A stretch of DNA of 64,000 nt from Acanthosepion lycidas (GCA_963932145.1 OZ010596.1:77507752-77571751), one strand, 5' to 3'; shown: positions 1 through 12,105, counted from the first letter of the stretch. The notes: generated from the letters alone by a model not told the origin. Made by a program: numbers and translations.

Positions 1-3000
1 ACAATGTAGGTTGAGTTAGTAATGATTGTAGAATGATGATCTGGGAGTTGGGATAAAAAGCAAGAGAAATAAGATGAAAGAAATATTAGCTAACAAAGAA
101 TCAAAAACGCAATGTAGGTTGAGTTAGTAATGATTGTAGAATGATGATCGGGAAGTTGGCATAAAAAGCAACAAAAATAAGATGAAAGAAATATTAGCTA
201 AAAGGGAATCAAAAAGACAATGTAGGTTGAGTTAGTAATGATTGTAGAATGATGATCTGGAAGTTGGGATAAAAAGCAACAAAAATAAGATGAAAGAAAT
301 ATTAGTTAAAAAGGAATCAAAAACACAATGTAGGTTGAGTTAGTAATGATTGTAGAATGATGATCTGAGAGTTGGGAAAAAAAGCAAGAAAAATAAGATG
401 AAAGAAATATTAGCTAAAAAGGAATCAAGAACACAATGTAGGTTGAGTTAGTAATGATTGTAGAGTGATGATCTGAGAGTTGGGATAAAAAGCAAGAAAA
501 ATAAGATGAAAGAAATATTAGCTAAAAAGGAATCAAAAACACAATGTAGGTTGAGTTAGTAATGATTGTAGAATGATGATCTGGGAGTTGGGATAAAAAG
601 CAAGAGAAATAAGATGAAAAAAATATTAGCTAAAAAGGAATCAAAAACACAATGTAGGTTGAGTTAGTAATGATTGTAGAATGATGATCGGGGAGTTGAG
701 ATAAAAAGCAAGAAAAATAAGATGAAAGAAATATTAGCTAAAAAGGAATCAAAAACACAATGTAGGTTGAGTTAGTAATGATTGTAGAGTGATGATCTGA
801 GAGTCGGGATAAAAAGCAAGAAAAATAAGATGAAAGAAATATTAGTTAAAAAGGAATCAAAAACACAATGTAGGTTGAGTTAGTAATGATTGTAGAATGA
901 TGATCGGGGAGTTGGGATAAAAAGCAAGAGAAATAAGATGAAAGAAATATTAGCTAAAAAGGAATCAAAAACACAATGTAGGTTGAGTTAGTAATGATTG
1001 TAGAATGATGATCTGGAAGTTGGGATAAAAAGCAAGAGTAATAAGATGAAAGAAATATTAGCTAAAAAGGAATCAAAAACACAATGTAGGTTGAGTTAGT
1101 AATGATTGTAGAGTGATGATCTGAGAGTTGGGATAAAAAGCAAGAAAAATAAGATGAAAGAAATATTAGTTAAAAAGGAATCAAAAACACAATGTAGGTT
1201 GAGTTAGTAATGATTGTAGAATGATGATCGGGGAGTTGGGATAAAAAGCAAGAAAAATAAGATGAAAGAAATATTAGTTAAAAAGGAATCAAAAACATAA
1301 TGTAGGTTGAGTTAGTAATGATTGTAGAGTGATGATCTGAGAGTTGGGATAAAAAGCAAGAAAAATAAGATGAAAGAAATATTAGTTAAAAAGGAATCAA
1401 AAACACAATGTAGGTTGAGTTAGTAATGATTGTAGATTGATGATCGGGGAGTTGGGATAAAAAGCAAGAGAAATAAGATGAAAGAAATATTAGCTAAAAA
1501 GGAATCAAAAACACAATGTAGGTTGAGTTAGTAATGATTGTAGAATGATGATCTGGAAGTTGGGATAAAAAGCAAGAGTAATAAGATGAAAGAAATATTA
1601 GCTAAAAAGGAATCAAAAACACAATGTAGGTTGAGTTAGTAATGATTGTAGAATGATGATCTGAGAGTTGGGATAAAAAGCAAGAAAAATAAGATGAAAG
1701 AAATATTAGTTAAAAAGGAATCAAAAACACAATGTAGGTTGAGTTAGTAATGATTGTAGAATGATGATCGGGGAGTTGGGATAAAAAGCAAGAGAAATAA
1801 GATGAAAGAAATATTAGCTAAAAAGGAATCAAAAACACAATGTAGGTTGAGTTAGTAATGATTGTAGAATGATGATCTGGAAGTTGGGATAAAAAGCAAG
1901 AGTAATAAGATGAAAGAAATATTAGCTAAAAAGGAATCAAAAACACAATGTAGGTTGAGTTAGTAATGATTGTAGAATGATGATCGGGGAGTTGGGATAA
2001 AAAGCAAGAAAAATAAGATGAAAGAAATATTAGTTAAAAAGGAATCAAAAACACAATGTAGGTTGAGTTAGTAATGATTGTAGAGTGATGATCTGAGAGT
2101 TGGGATAAAAAGCAAGAAAAATAAGATTAAAGAAATATTAGTTAAAAAGGAATCAAAAACACAATGTAGGTTGAGTTAGTAATGATTGTAGAATGATGAT
2201 CGGGGAGTTGGGATAAAAAGCAAGAGAAATAAGATGAAAGAAATATTAGCTAAAAAGGAATCAAAAACACAATGTAGTTTGAGTTAGTAATGATTGTAGA
2301 ATGATGATCGGGGAGTTGGGATAAAAAGCAAGAGAAATAAGATGAAAGAAATATTAGCTAAAAAGGAATCAAAAACACAATGTAGGTTGAGTTAGTAATG
2401 ATTGTAGAGTGATGATCTGGGAGTTGGGATAAAAAGCAAGGAAAATAAGATGAAAGAAATATTAGTTAAAAAGGAATCAAAAACACAATGTAGGTTGAGT
2501 TAGTAATGATTGTAGAATTATGATCTGGGAGTTGGGATAAAAAGCAAGAGAAATAAGATGAAAGAAATATTAGCTAAAAAGGAATCAAAAACACAATGTA
2601 GGTTGAGTTAGTAATGATTGTAGAATGATAATCTGGGAGTTGGGATAAAAAGCAACAGAAATAAGATGAAAGAAATATTAGCTAAAAGGGAATCAAAAAC
2701 ACAATGTAGGTTGAGTTAGTAATGATTGTAGAGTGATGATCTGAGAGTTGGGATAAAAAGCAAGAAAAATAAGATGAAAGAAATATTAGTTAAAAAGGAA
2801 TCAAAAACACAATGTAGGTTGAGTTAGTAATGATTGTAGAATGATGATCGGGGAGTTGGGATAAAAAGCAACAAAAATAAGATGAAAGAAATATTAGTTA
2901 AAAAGGAATCAAAAACACAATGTAGGTTGAGTTAGTAATGATTGTAGAGTGATGATCTGAGAGTTGGGATAAAAAGCAAGAAAAATAAGATGAAAGAAAT

Positions 3001-6000
3001 ATTAGTTAAAAAGGAATCAAAAACACAATGTAGGTTGAGTTAGTAATGATTGTAGAATGATGATCGGGGAGTTGGGATAAAAAGCAAGAAAAATAAGATG
3101 AAAGAAATATTAGTTAAAAAGGAATCAAAAACACAATGTAGGTTGAGTTAGTAATGATTGTAGAATGATGATCGGGGAGTTGGGATAAAAAGCAAGAGAA
3201 ATAAGATGAAAGAAATATTAGCTAAAAAGGAATCAAAAACACAATGTAGGTTGAGTTAGTAATGATTGTAGAATGATGATCGGGGAGTTGGGATAAAAAG
3301 CAAGAGTAATAAGATGAAAGAAATATTAGCTAAAAAGGAATCAAAAACACAATGTAGGTTGAGTTAGTAATGATTGTAGAATGATGATCTGGAAGTTGGG
3401 ATAAAAAGCAAGAGTAATAAGATGAAAGAAATATTAGCTAAAAAGGAATCAAAAACACAATGTAGGTTGAGTTAGTAATGATTGTAGAATGATGATCGGG
3501 GAGTTGGGATAAAAAGCAAGAAAAATAAGATGAAAGAAATATTAGTTAAAAAGGAATCAAAAACACAATGTAGGTTGAGTTAGTAATGATTGTAGAGTGA
3601 TGATCTGAGAGTTGGGATAAAAAGCAAGAAAAATAAGATGAAAGAAATATTAGTTAAAAAGGAATCAAAAACACAATGTAGGTTGAGTTAGTAATGATTG
3701 TAGAGTGATGATCTAAGAGTTGGGATAAAAAGCAAGAAAAATAAGATGAAAGAAATATTAGTTAAAAAGGAATCAAAAACACAATGTAGGTTGAGTTAGT
3801 AATGATTGTAGAATGATGATCGGGGAGTTGGGATAAAAAGCAAGAGAAATAAGATGAAAGAAATATTAGCTAAAAAGGAATCAAAAACACAATGTAGGTT
3901 GAGTTAGTAATGATTGTAGAATGATGATCGGGGAGTTGGGATAAAAAGCAAGAGTAATAAGATGAAAGAAATATTAGCTAAAAAGGAATCAAAAACACAA
4001 TGTAGGTTGAGTTAGTAATGATTGTAGAATGATGATCTGGAAGTTGGGATAAAAAGCAAGAGTAATAAGACGAAAGAAATATTAGCTAAAAAGGAATCAA
4101 AAACACAATGTAGGTTGAGTTAGTAATGATTGTAGAATGATGATCTGGAAGTTGGGATAAAAAGCAAGAGAAGTAAATGAAAGAAATATTAGCTAAAAAG
4201 GAATCAAAAACACAATGTAGGTTGAGTTAGTAATGATTGTAGAATGATGATCTGGAAGTTGGGATAAAAAGCAAGAGTAATAAGATGAAAGAAATATTAG
4301 CTAAAAAGGAATCAAAAACACAATGTAGGTTGAGTTAGTAATGATTGTAGAGTGATGATCTGAGAGTTGGGATAAAAAGCAAGAAAAATAAGATGAAAGA
4401 AATATTAGTTAAAAAGGAATCAAAAACACAATGTAGGTTGAGTTAGTAATGATTGTAGAATGATGATCGGGGAGTTGGGATAAAAAGCAAGAGTAATAAG
4501 ATGAAAGAAATATTAGCTAAAAAGGAATCAAAAACACAATGTAGGTTGAGTTAGTAATGATTGTAGAGTGATGATCTGAGAGTTGGGATAAAAAGCAAGA
4601 AAAATAAGATGAAAGAAATATTAGTTAAAAAGGAATCAAAAACACAATGTAGGTTGAGTTAGTAATGATTGTAGAATGATGATCGGGGAGTTGGGATAAA
4701 AAGCAAGAGAAATAAGATGAAAGAAATATTAGCTAAAAAGGAATCAAAAACACAATGTAGGTTGAGTTAGTAATGATTGTAGAATGATGATCGGGGAGTT
4801 GGGATAAAAAGCAAGAGTAATAAGATGAAAGAAATATTAGCTAAAAAGGAATCAAAAACACAATGTAGGTTGAGTTAGTAATGATTGTAGAATGATGATC
4901 TGGAAGTTGGGATAAAAAGCAAGAGTAATAAGATGAAAGAAATATTAGCTAAAAAGGAATCAAAAACACAATGTAGGTTGAGTTAGTAATGATTGTAGAA
5001 TGTTGATCTGGAAGTTGGGATAAAAAGCAAGAGAAGTAAATGAAAGAAATATTAGCTAAAAAGGAATCAAAAACACAATGTAGGTTGAGTTAGTAATGAT
5101 TGTAGAATGATGATCTGGAAGTTGGGATAAAAAGCAAGAGTAATAAGATGAAAGAAATATTAGCTAAAAAGGAATCAAAAACACAATGTAGGTTGAGTTA
5201 GTAATGATTGTAGAGTGATGATCTAAGAGTTGGGATAAAAAGCAAGAAAAATAAGATGAAAGAAATATTAGTTAAAAAGGAATCAAAAACACAATGTAGG
5301 TTGAGTTAGTAATGATTGTAGAATGATGATCGGGGAGTTGGGATAAAAAGCAAGAGAAATAAGATGAAAGAAATATTAGCTAAAAAGGAATCAAAAACAC
5401 AATGTAGGTTGAGTTAGTAATGATTGTAGAATGATGATCGGGGAGTTGGGATAAAAAGCAAGAGTAATAAGATGAAAGAAATATTAGCTAAAAAGGAATC
5501 AAAAACACAATGTAGGTTGAGTTAGTAATGATTGTAGAATGATGATCTGGAAGTTGGGATAAAAAGCAAGAGTAATAAGACGAAAGAAATATTAGCTAAA
5601 AAGGAATCAAAAACACAATGTAGGTTGAGTTAGTAATGATTGTAGAATGATGATCTGGAAGTTGGGATAAAAAGCAAGAGAAGTAAATGAAAGAAATATT
5701 AGCTAAAAAGGAATCAAAAACACAATGTAGGTTGAGTTAGTAATGATTGTAGAATGATGATCTGGAAGTTGGGATAAAAAGCAAGAGTAATAAGATGAAA
5801 GAAATATTAGCTAAAAAGGAATCAAAAACACAATGTAGGTTGAGTTAGTAATGATTGTAGAGTGATGATCTGAGAGTTGGGATAAAAAGCAAGAAAAATA
5901 AGATGAAAGAAATATTAGTTAAAAAGGAATCAAAAACACAATGTAGGTTGAGTTAGTAATGATTGTAGAATGATGATCGGGGAGTTGGGATAAAAAGCAA

Positions 6001-8383
6001 GAGAAATAAGATGAAAGAAATATTAGCTAAAAAGGAATCAAAAACACAATGTAGGTTGAGTTAGTAATGATTGTAGAATGATGATCGGGGAGTTGGGATA
6101 AAAAGCAAGAGTAATAAGATGAAAGAAATATTAGCTAAAAAGGAATCAAAAACACAATGTAGGTTGAGTTAGTAATGATTGTAGAATGATGATCTGGAAG
6201 TTGGGATAAAAAGCAAGAGTAATAAGATGAAAGAAATATTAGCTAAAAAGGAATCAAAAACACAATGTAGGTTGAGTTAGTAATGATTGTAGAATGTTGA
6301 TCTGGAAGTTGGGATAAAAAGCAAGAGAAGTAAATGAAAGAAATATTAGCTAAAAAGGAATCAAAAACACAATGTAGGTTGAGTTAGTAATGATTGTAGA
6401 ATGATGATCTGGAAGTTGGGATAAAAAGCAAGAGTAATAAGATGAAAGAAATATTAGCTAAAAAGGAATCAAAAACACAATGTAGGTTGAGTTAGTAATG
6501 ATTGTAGAGTGATGATCTAAGAGTTGGGATAAAAAGCAAGAAAAATAAGATGAAAGAAATATTAGTTAAAAAGGAATCAAAAACACAATGTAGGTTGAGT
6601 TAGTAATGATTGTAGAATGATGATCGGGGAGTTGGGATAAAAAGCAAGAGAAATAAGATGAAAGAAATATTAGCTAAAAAGGAATCAAAAACACAATGTA
6701 GGTTGAGTTAGTAATGATTGTAGAATGATGATCGGGGAGTTGGGATAAAAAGCAAGAGTAATAAGATGAAAGAAATATTAGCTAAAAAGGAATCAAAAAC
6801 ACAATGTAGGTTGAGTTAGTAATGATTGTAGAATGATGATCTGGAAGTTGGGATAAAAAGCAAGAGTAATAAGACGAAAGAAATATTAGCTAAAAAGGAA
6901 TCAAAAACACAATGTAGGTTGAGTTAGTAATGATTGTAGAATGATGATCTGGAAGTTGGGATAAAAAGCAAGAGAAGTAAATGAAAGAAATATTAGCTAA
7001 AAAGGAATCAAAAACACAATGTAGGTTGAGTTAGTAATGATTGTAGAATGATGATCTGGAAGTTGGGATAAAAAGCAAGAGTAATAAGATGAAAGAAATA
7101 TTAGCTAAAAAGGAATCAAAAACACAATGTAGGTTGAGTTAGTAATGATTGTAGAGTGATGATCTGAGAGTTGGGATAAAAAGCAAGAAAAATAAGATGA
7201 AAGAAATATTAGTTAAAAAGGAATCAAAAACACAATGTAGGTTGAGTTAGTAATGATTGTAGAATGATGATCGGGGAGTTGGGATAAAAAGCAAGAGAAA
7301 TAAGATGAAAGAAATATTAGCTAAAAAGGAATCAAAAACACAATGTAGGTTGAGTTAGTAATGATTGTAGAATGATGATCGGGGAGTTGGGATAAAAAGC
7401 AAGAGTAATAAGATGAAAGAAATATTAGCTAAAAAGGAATCAAAAACACAATGTAGGTTGAGTTAGTAATGATTGTAGAATGATGATCTGGAAGTTGGGA
7501 TAAAAAGCAAGAGTAATAAGATGAAAGAAATATTAGCTAAAAAGGAATCAAAAACACAATGTAGGTTGAGTTAGTAATGATTGTAGAATGTTGATCTGGA
7601 AGTTGGGATAAAAAGCAAGAGAAGTAAATGAAAGAAATATTAGCTAAAAAGGAATCAAAAACACAATGTAGGTTGAGTTAGTAATGATTGTAGAATGATG
7701 ATCTGGAAGTTGGGATAAAAAGCAAGAGTAATAAGATGAAAGAAATATTAGCTAAAAAGGAATCAAAAACACAATGTAGGTTGAGTTAGTAATGATTGTA
7801 CAGTGATGATCTGAGAGTTGGGATAAAAAGCAAGAAAAATAAGATGAAAGAAATATTAGTTAAAAAGGAATCAAAAACACAATGTAGGTTGAGTTAGTAA
7901 TGATTGTAGAATGATGATCTGGGAGTTGGGATAAAAAGCAAGAGAAATAAGATGAAAGAAATATTAGCTAAAAAGGAATCAAAAACACAATGTAGGTTGA
8001 GTTAGTAATGATTGTAGAATGATGATCGGGGAGTTGGGATAAAAAGCAAGGGAAATAAGATGAAAGAAATATTAGCTAAAAAGGAATCAAAAACACAATG
8101 TAGGTTGAGTTAGTAATGATTGTAGAATGATGATCGGGGAGTTGGGATAAAAAGCAAGAGAAATAAGATGAAAGAAATATTAGCTAAAAAGGAATCAAAA
8201 ACACAATGTAGGTTGAGTTAGTAATGATTGTAGAATGATGATCTGAGAGTTGGGATAAAAAGCAAGGAAAATAAGATGAAAGAAATATTAGTCCAAAATG
8301 AATTATAAACACAATGTACGTTGAGTTAGTAATTGTTGGCGAATGTGAGATCGGATAAAAATTAACTGAAATTAAGTTGAAAA
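1..8383. repeat. 108-bp satellite array (about 77 monomers)
   Basis: Head-to-tail repeats with the start motif acaatgtaggttgagttag recurring every 108 bp (for example at 1, 109, 217, 325), continuing from the window edge to about 8,305, plus a decayed final monomer to about 8,383. Monomers are AT-rich and differ at a few sites: gaatgatg or gagtgatg; cggggag, ctggaag or ctgagag; agagaaat, agagtaat or agaaaaat; attagcta or attagtta. A minority are 107 bp because agaaataagatg is replaced by agaagtaaatg. Every frame has stops, so it does not encode a repeat protein. The left edge is outside the window. It could be centromeric, pericentromeric or interstitial satellite; sequence alone cannot say. 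Confidence 0.98.
3673..7770. repeat. Higher-order repeat (12-mer, 1294 bp) within the 108-bp satellite
   Basis: Rare monomer variants recur at fixed long spacing. The ctaagag variant is at 3,711, 5,221 and 6,515; the aagacgaaag variant at 4,071, 5,581 and 6,875; the gaatgttgatc variant at 5,001, 6,295 and 7,589. Spacings are 1510, 1294 and 1294 bp. A 1294-bp unit is 12 monomers, two of which are 107 bp. It splits into two similar hexamers of 647 bp ordered by variant type A-B-B'-C-D-C, told apart by the rare variants. Copies start at 3,673, 5,183 and 6,477. The first is a 14-mer, with an extra A and B' monomer pair inserted near 4.46-4.68 kb. The next monomer (7,771) already departs from the pattern. 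Confidence 0.9.
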
Positions 8384-8639
8384 AATTGCTGTTTTATTTT
8401 AAAAAATTTCACTAAAAAACGATACTATTAATAATGCTAGAACGAGTACACATATCGAAGAACCTGGGAACTCGTCTTTTAAAAACGAAAAATCTTATTT
8501 ATAATGCAATTGCTGGCAGCACTCAAATTCATTAGGAATCCTGCCGTCTTTTATATCAATGCCAATGATATTTAAACATGATATTATATAAAAAGAAAAT
8601 CAAAATACTATTAAATATTTGTAAAATCTACTCAGTCTA
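8384..8639. other. Unique AT-rich sequence, no feature seen
   Basis: A boundary stretch between the satellite and the purine-rich block. I see no open frame of note, no known repeat motif and no RNA-gene signature. Confidence 0.6.
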
Positions 8640-8649
8640 GAGAGACTTT

Positions 8650-8748
8650 ATTAGTATTTAATGAAACATCATTAGAAAAACAGAGAGAAAGAGAGAGATA
8701 TAACAAAAGAGAGAGAAAAAGGAAGAGAGAGGAAGAGAGATAAACACA

Positions 8749-8808
<60 letters not shown>

Positions 8809-9275
8809 AAAGGGGGATAGCAAGACGGTGAGCGGGGATGAGAGTGTGTGGAAGTGAGGGAAAGATAAGAAGAAACATAGAGAGAGCGGGTGAAAGAGGG
8901 CAAAGAATAGAGAGCTGGGGAAACATAGAAAGAGAGGAAGGAAAAGAAACAGAAAGTGATAAAGAAAGAGTGAAAGAGATCGAGGAAGGGTGAGAGAAAG
9001 AGATAGAGAAAAAGTGTTAGACAGAGAAAGAGAAAAATCGAAATGGGGAAAAGAAGAGCGGGAAATATAGATTGAGAGGGGGGAAGTGAGTGAAAGGAGG
9101 TGAGCGGGGAATGGAGAGAGGGAAACATAGGGAGAAATTGAGAGAATCATAGAATGAGATAAAGAAAGAGAGCGAGAAAATGAGAGAGAAACACAGAGAG
9201 ATAGAGGAAGTGGTAAAGAAAGAAAGAAAGAATGAAAGAAAGAAAGAAAGAAAGAAAGAAAGAGATGGACAGAGA
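8650..9275. repeat. Purine-rich tract with (GAAA)n microsatellites
   Basis: The + strand is almost all purine over about 620 bp, with uninterrupted GAAA runs at about 8,747-8,809 and 9,215-9,262 among GAGA-rich sequence. Long Ser/Leu/Phe-only reading frames on the minus strand are a by-product of this composition and not genes. Such homopurine tracts can form triplex (H-) DNA. Confidence 0.95.
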
Positions 9276-9589
9276 CAGAGATGATCTAAATATCAAAATA
9301 ACTGTTTCGGCAAACGAAAAACTGCTGGATTTAAGCGAATTGTCCTGTTAATTGTAATTGCGATTTTTTATTCTTATTTTGAAATAAAAGTTTCCATAGA
9401 AATCACTGCGAAGACTAATCAATCTTTTTCTTGAATAGGATTACCATTTTCTCTATTTCTTTTTTTTTTTTTCTTTTTTGTGCCACTTGGTGCTATAACT
9501 GGATGAATCCAGGCGAGATGACGAACATGTTGAGTCTTGCAAATGACGCAAACTTCAATCTCTCTTTCTCTCTGTCTGTCTGCCTTCTC

Positions 9590-9592
<3 letters not shown>

Positions 9593-9668
<76 letters not shown>

Positions 9669-9698
9669 CCTCGTCTCATCTCTCTCTCTCTCTCTCTC
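9593..9698. repeat. (AT)n microsatellite followed by (TC)n
   Basis: About 75 bp of perfect AT dinucleotides (9,593-9,667) followed by a short TC run (9,678-9,698). Tyr/Ile frames through it are artefacts. Confidence 0.97.
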
Positions 9699-9699
9699 A

Positions 9700-9970
9700 T
9701 TCACTTTATATTAACCGCCCGTTCGCTTCTTGCCACGCTGCCAGCTTTGAAAGGGAATAACAATGCATCTTGTGTCGTTCTTCCAGAACACCTGGGCTTG
9801 ATATTACTGACCGGAGGTGGGTCAGGAGAGGAAAAAATAAACATTGGGCTAAGGTTTGGTGCATGATTTTATCAACCCCCATCTCTGACCAACTCGCAGA
9901 TTTGCTTGGTACATTAGCATTCCTTTTAAATGATTGGATTAATCCCTGTCTAAGGGAAAATGTGACTAGG
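9700..9970. other. Unassigned sequence with an unrecognised short frame
   Basis: A 91-codon + frame (9,770-10,045) runs through this stretch and into the tandem duplication that follows. Its protein matches no family I recognise. Because its 3' part is shared with a duplicated repeat, it is more likely repeat sequence than a gene. Confidence 0.4.
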
Positions 9971-10345
9971 TTGACAATCGATGGCAAGACACTGCTTGCT
10001 GAAGACCAAAAACGCCTACTTCATTCTCTCATCTTTGCGAAGTAGAACTTCTATGTGCCGTGTCCTTTCAGGGTGTGGGAAATTATGGCTCTCCACAATT
10101 TCCTGTCCTTTGTGGCTCTTAATATGTTTTGTCTTTTTGTTATCTTTCCTCTCCTGGGTTGACAATCAATGGCAAGATACTGCTTGCTGGAGACCAAATA
10201 GGCCTACTTATTCTCTATTTCTGCAAAGTAGCACATCTTCTATGCGCCTTGTCCCTTCAGGGTGTGGGCGATCATGGCTTTCCACAATTTCCTGTCCTTT
10301 GTGTCTCTTAATATGTTTTGTCTTTTTGTTATTTCTCTTAAACCA
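9971..10345. repeat. Tandem duplication, 188-bp period, in a LINE 3' region
   Basis: The segment starting ttgacaatcgatggcaagac at 9,971 recurs as ttgacaatcaatggcaagat at 10,159, and both copies continue into the same block (cttcagggtgtggg ... ccacaatttcctgtcctttgtg). Divergence is modest. The shared block is the antisense of a LINE open reading frame 2 C-terminus seen elsewhere in this window. Confidence 0.85.
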
Positions 10346-10697
10346 TTGTTCCACCATCCATTTACTCAAGCTAGCTAGGTAGGTTATGTGTTGTTTTCCT
10401 ATGTCCCTCTTTCCGTCAATCTCTCATGTGAGTATCGGGTTTTCCAAGCCTTCTTTCCTCATTATGTACCCTAAAAATTTCAACTGCTGTCCTTTTTATT
10501 TCTATTTTCTCTAAAACTTCGTCGTTGCTCACATATTCATGGTATTCTCAGCATCCTTCTGTAGAATCTCATTTCTAGTGCTTCAAATCTCTTCTCCATC
10601 TATGGGGAGATTGTCCAGCATTCACTACCATATAGGAGGATTGATACTGTTTAGTACTCTTTTATTTATTTCTAACGAAATTTTCCCGTTTAATATT

Positions 10698-11610
10698 AGG
10701 TTGTCACACATGAAATGACGCAATTTTGGTTGGTTGTTAATCCAGCCGTCTAACGAAGTCTAACGATGTCTAACGAAGTAACCTCCTTAATATATATAAA
10801 AAAATATTGACTTGTTCCTGACACTTTTTCTTTCCAGATAATTTTTCTTTCAACATATTGTTACTCCTAAGCCCAATGAAAATGATTACAATGAAAAATG
10901 CCAAAAAAATCATACTGTATGAGTATAACCTGGGAAAAAGAACCATTTTTTGCATCGAATCATTATATGCGATGAGAAGTGGATACTCTTTGACAACAGT
11001 AATAGAGTAGGCCAATGATTAGATGCAAGTGAATCATCAAAACAATACCCCAAACCCCCACTGTATCCTAAAAAGTTAATGCTTACTATATGGTGGTCTT
11101 TCAAAGGGGTTATTCATTATTCATTCTTGCCTCAAGGGAAAACAATAAAAGCAACCTCATATTGTGGAGAAACTGAGTGTATGCACGAAAAATTGAAAAA
11201 GGAACATCCTAGATTTGTGAATAAAGATGGCCCAATTTTGTTGCACGACAATGCACGGCCGTACGCTTTTCATTCAACTGTCCAAAAGCTTCATAGGCTC
11301 AATTATGAAATTTTGTCTCATCCTTCATACTCACCTGATATCTCTCTTACTGATTATCACTTATTTTGAGCTTTTTATACAGAATAAAACATTCTCCAAT
11401 AAGGAAGATGTAATCGAAGCATTTGGAGTGTTTATCATATCAAAGGATGAGATTTTTTTTTAATGATGGGATCAAGAATTTAGAGGTTCATCGGAGAACA
11501 GTCCTTCATCGACATGGTGCCTATTTCAATTAAATAAATTAGTTATTTAACATTTCAAAAGCGTTTTATTCATTTCCTATAAAGTGCGTCATTTCATGTG
11601 TGACAACCTT
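10698..11610 (+). mobile_element. mariner-type DNA transposon (about 0.9 kb), nested in a LINE
   Basis: Inverted terminal repeats are visible: ggttgtcacacatgaaatg at 10,699 on the left and its complement catttcatgtgtgacaacc ending at 11,608. TA-rich sequence flanks both ends. The LINE reading resumes on the far side, so this is an insertion into an existing LINE. Length is below the roughly 1.3 kb usual for mariners, so the element is internally deleted: the N-terminal DNA-binding half of the transposase is missing. Confidence 0.9.
10925..11535 (+). pseudogene. mariner transposase remnant (DD34D catalytic core)
   Basis: The longest open piece (11,079-11,369) begins MLTIWWSFKGVIHYSFLPQG and carries LLHDNARP (Asp at residue 57) and TDYHLF (Asp at residue 92). 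That leaves 34 residues between them, the DD34D spacing of mariner transposases. The first catalytic Asp lies upstream in a CDEKWILFDN-like stretch near 10,971, in the same general frame but separated by a stop. After a stop at 11,368, a second frame continues with IQNKTFSNKEDVIEAF, and a final GAYFN-like end precedes the right terminal repeat. The wording resembles the cecropia/Hsmar1-SETMAR mariner branch. Stops, frame changes and a missing N-terminus make it inactive. Confidence 0.9.
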
Positions 11611-11857
11611 ATACTTTGCTTAACTTTTGCAATGCATCTTTCTCTATCCCACTGTGTCTTCAGATTTTACTGTTGCACTTTCCATCCTCTGTTAAAAATC
11701 AAATTGTTGTCCTTGCTTGATTTTGGTCTTTGCGATTCGTAATTTGGATGTTGGGTTGTCTCTCTTGCTAAAGATCATACATTCGGTCTTCTTTCAATCG
11801 ATGTTTAATCAAAGATTAATTCTAGTCTCTCGAAAATGTATTTTCTTGAGCAAATTT

Positions 11858-12105
11858 GAAGTTAAGCAACGTGGAGTCTAGTCAGTACCTAGATGGGTAA
11901 CGGCTTGGGAATATCAGCTGCTGTAAGCGTGGGTGTGCGGGTGGTGTACTTGATAATGTCTGGGGATTGTTAATCGGAGAGCCAATTTCGAATTTTATTT
12001 GGGTTCGTTATAATATCCTTGGGAAAAGTATGACCCCCCACCTCTCCTCCCCCCACTGTGAGTTAAGTGACTTGTATCACTAAAATCATCATTATCTCTT
12101 CGTCC
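11858..12105 (+). mobile_element. 5S-rRNA-derived SINE, 5'-truncated
   Basis: Begins inside the 5S-like head (gaagttaagcaacgtggag ... gtcagtacctagatgggt ... cttgggaatatcagctgctgta). It continues into a tRNA-like middle (gcgggtggtgtacttgataa, degraded A box) and the family body ending near acttgtatcactaaaatcat. About the first 50 nt of the 5S head are missing. Full copies are at 21,703-22,085 and 22,947-23,300. Confidence 0.88.

Larger units (their letters stand above)
10050..11850 (-). mobile_element. LINE (family C) fragment, split by a mariner insertion
   Basis: Read on the minus strand, 11,850-11,612 gives a decayed reverse-transcriptase segment (a KTECMIFSKRDNPTSKLRIA-like stretch). After the mariner, 10,697-10,050 continues with the C-terminal region typical of endonuclease-reverse transcriptase retrotransposons (pieces resembling FEALEMRFYRRMLRI, IMRKEGLENP and LSKWMVEQ). 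Frames are broken by stops and shifts, and the last part is tandemly duplicated. Related fragments lie at 12,990-13,360, 14,410-15,770, 32,715-32,830, 37,925-38,265, 53,735-53,920 and 61,880-62,235. It is a dead, 5'-truncated non-LTR retrotransposon; the clade assignment is uncertain. Confidence 0.75.

Noticed and set aside
1..8383. CRISPR-like array
   Set aside because: Units are contiguous 108-bp monomers with no unique spacers; this is eukaryotic satellite DNA.
8632..9150. 172- and 156-codon minus-strand frames
   Set aside because: Both read almost only Ser, Leu and Phe from a purine-rich tract with GAAA runs; overlapping frames are equally open. Composition artefact.
9419..9760. 93- and 109-codon frames on both strands
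   Set aside because: The central Tyr-Ile repeat is just the (AT)n microsatellite translated.
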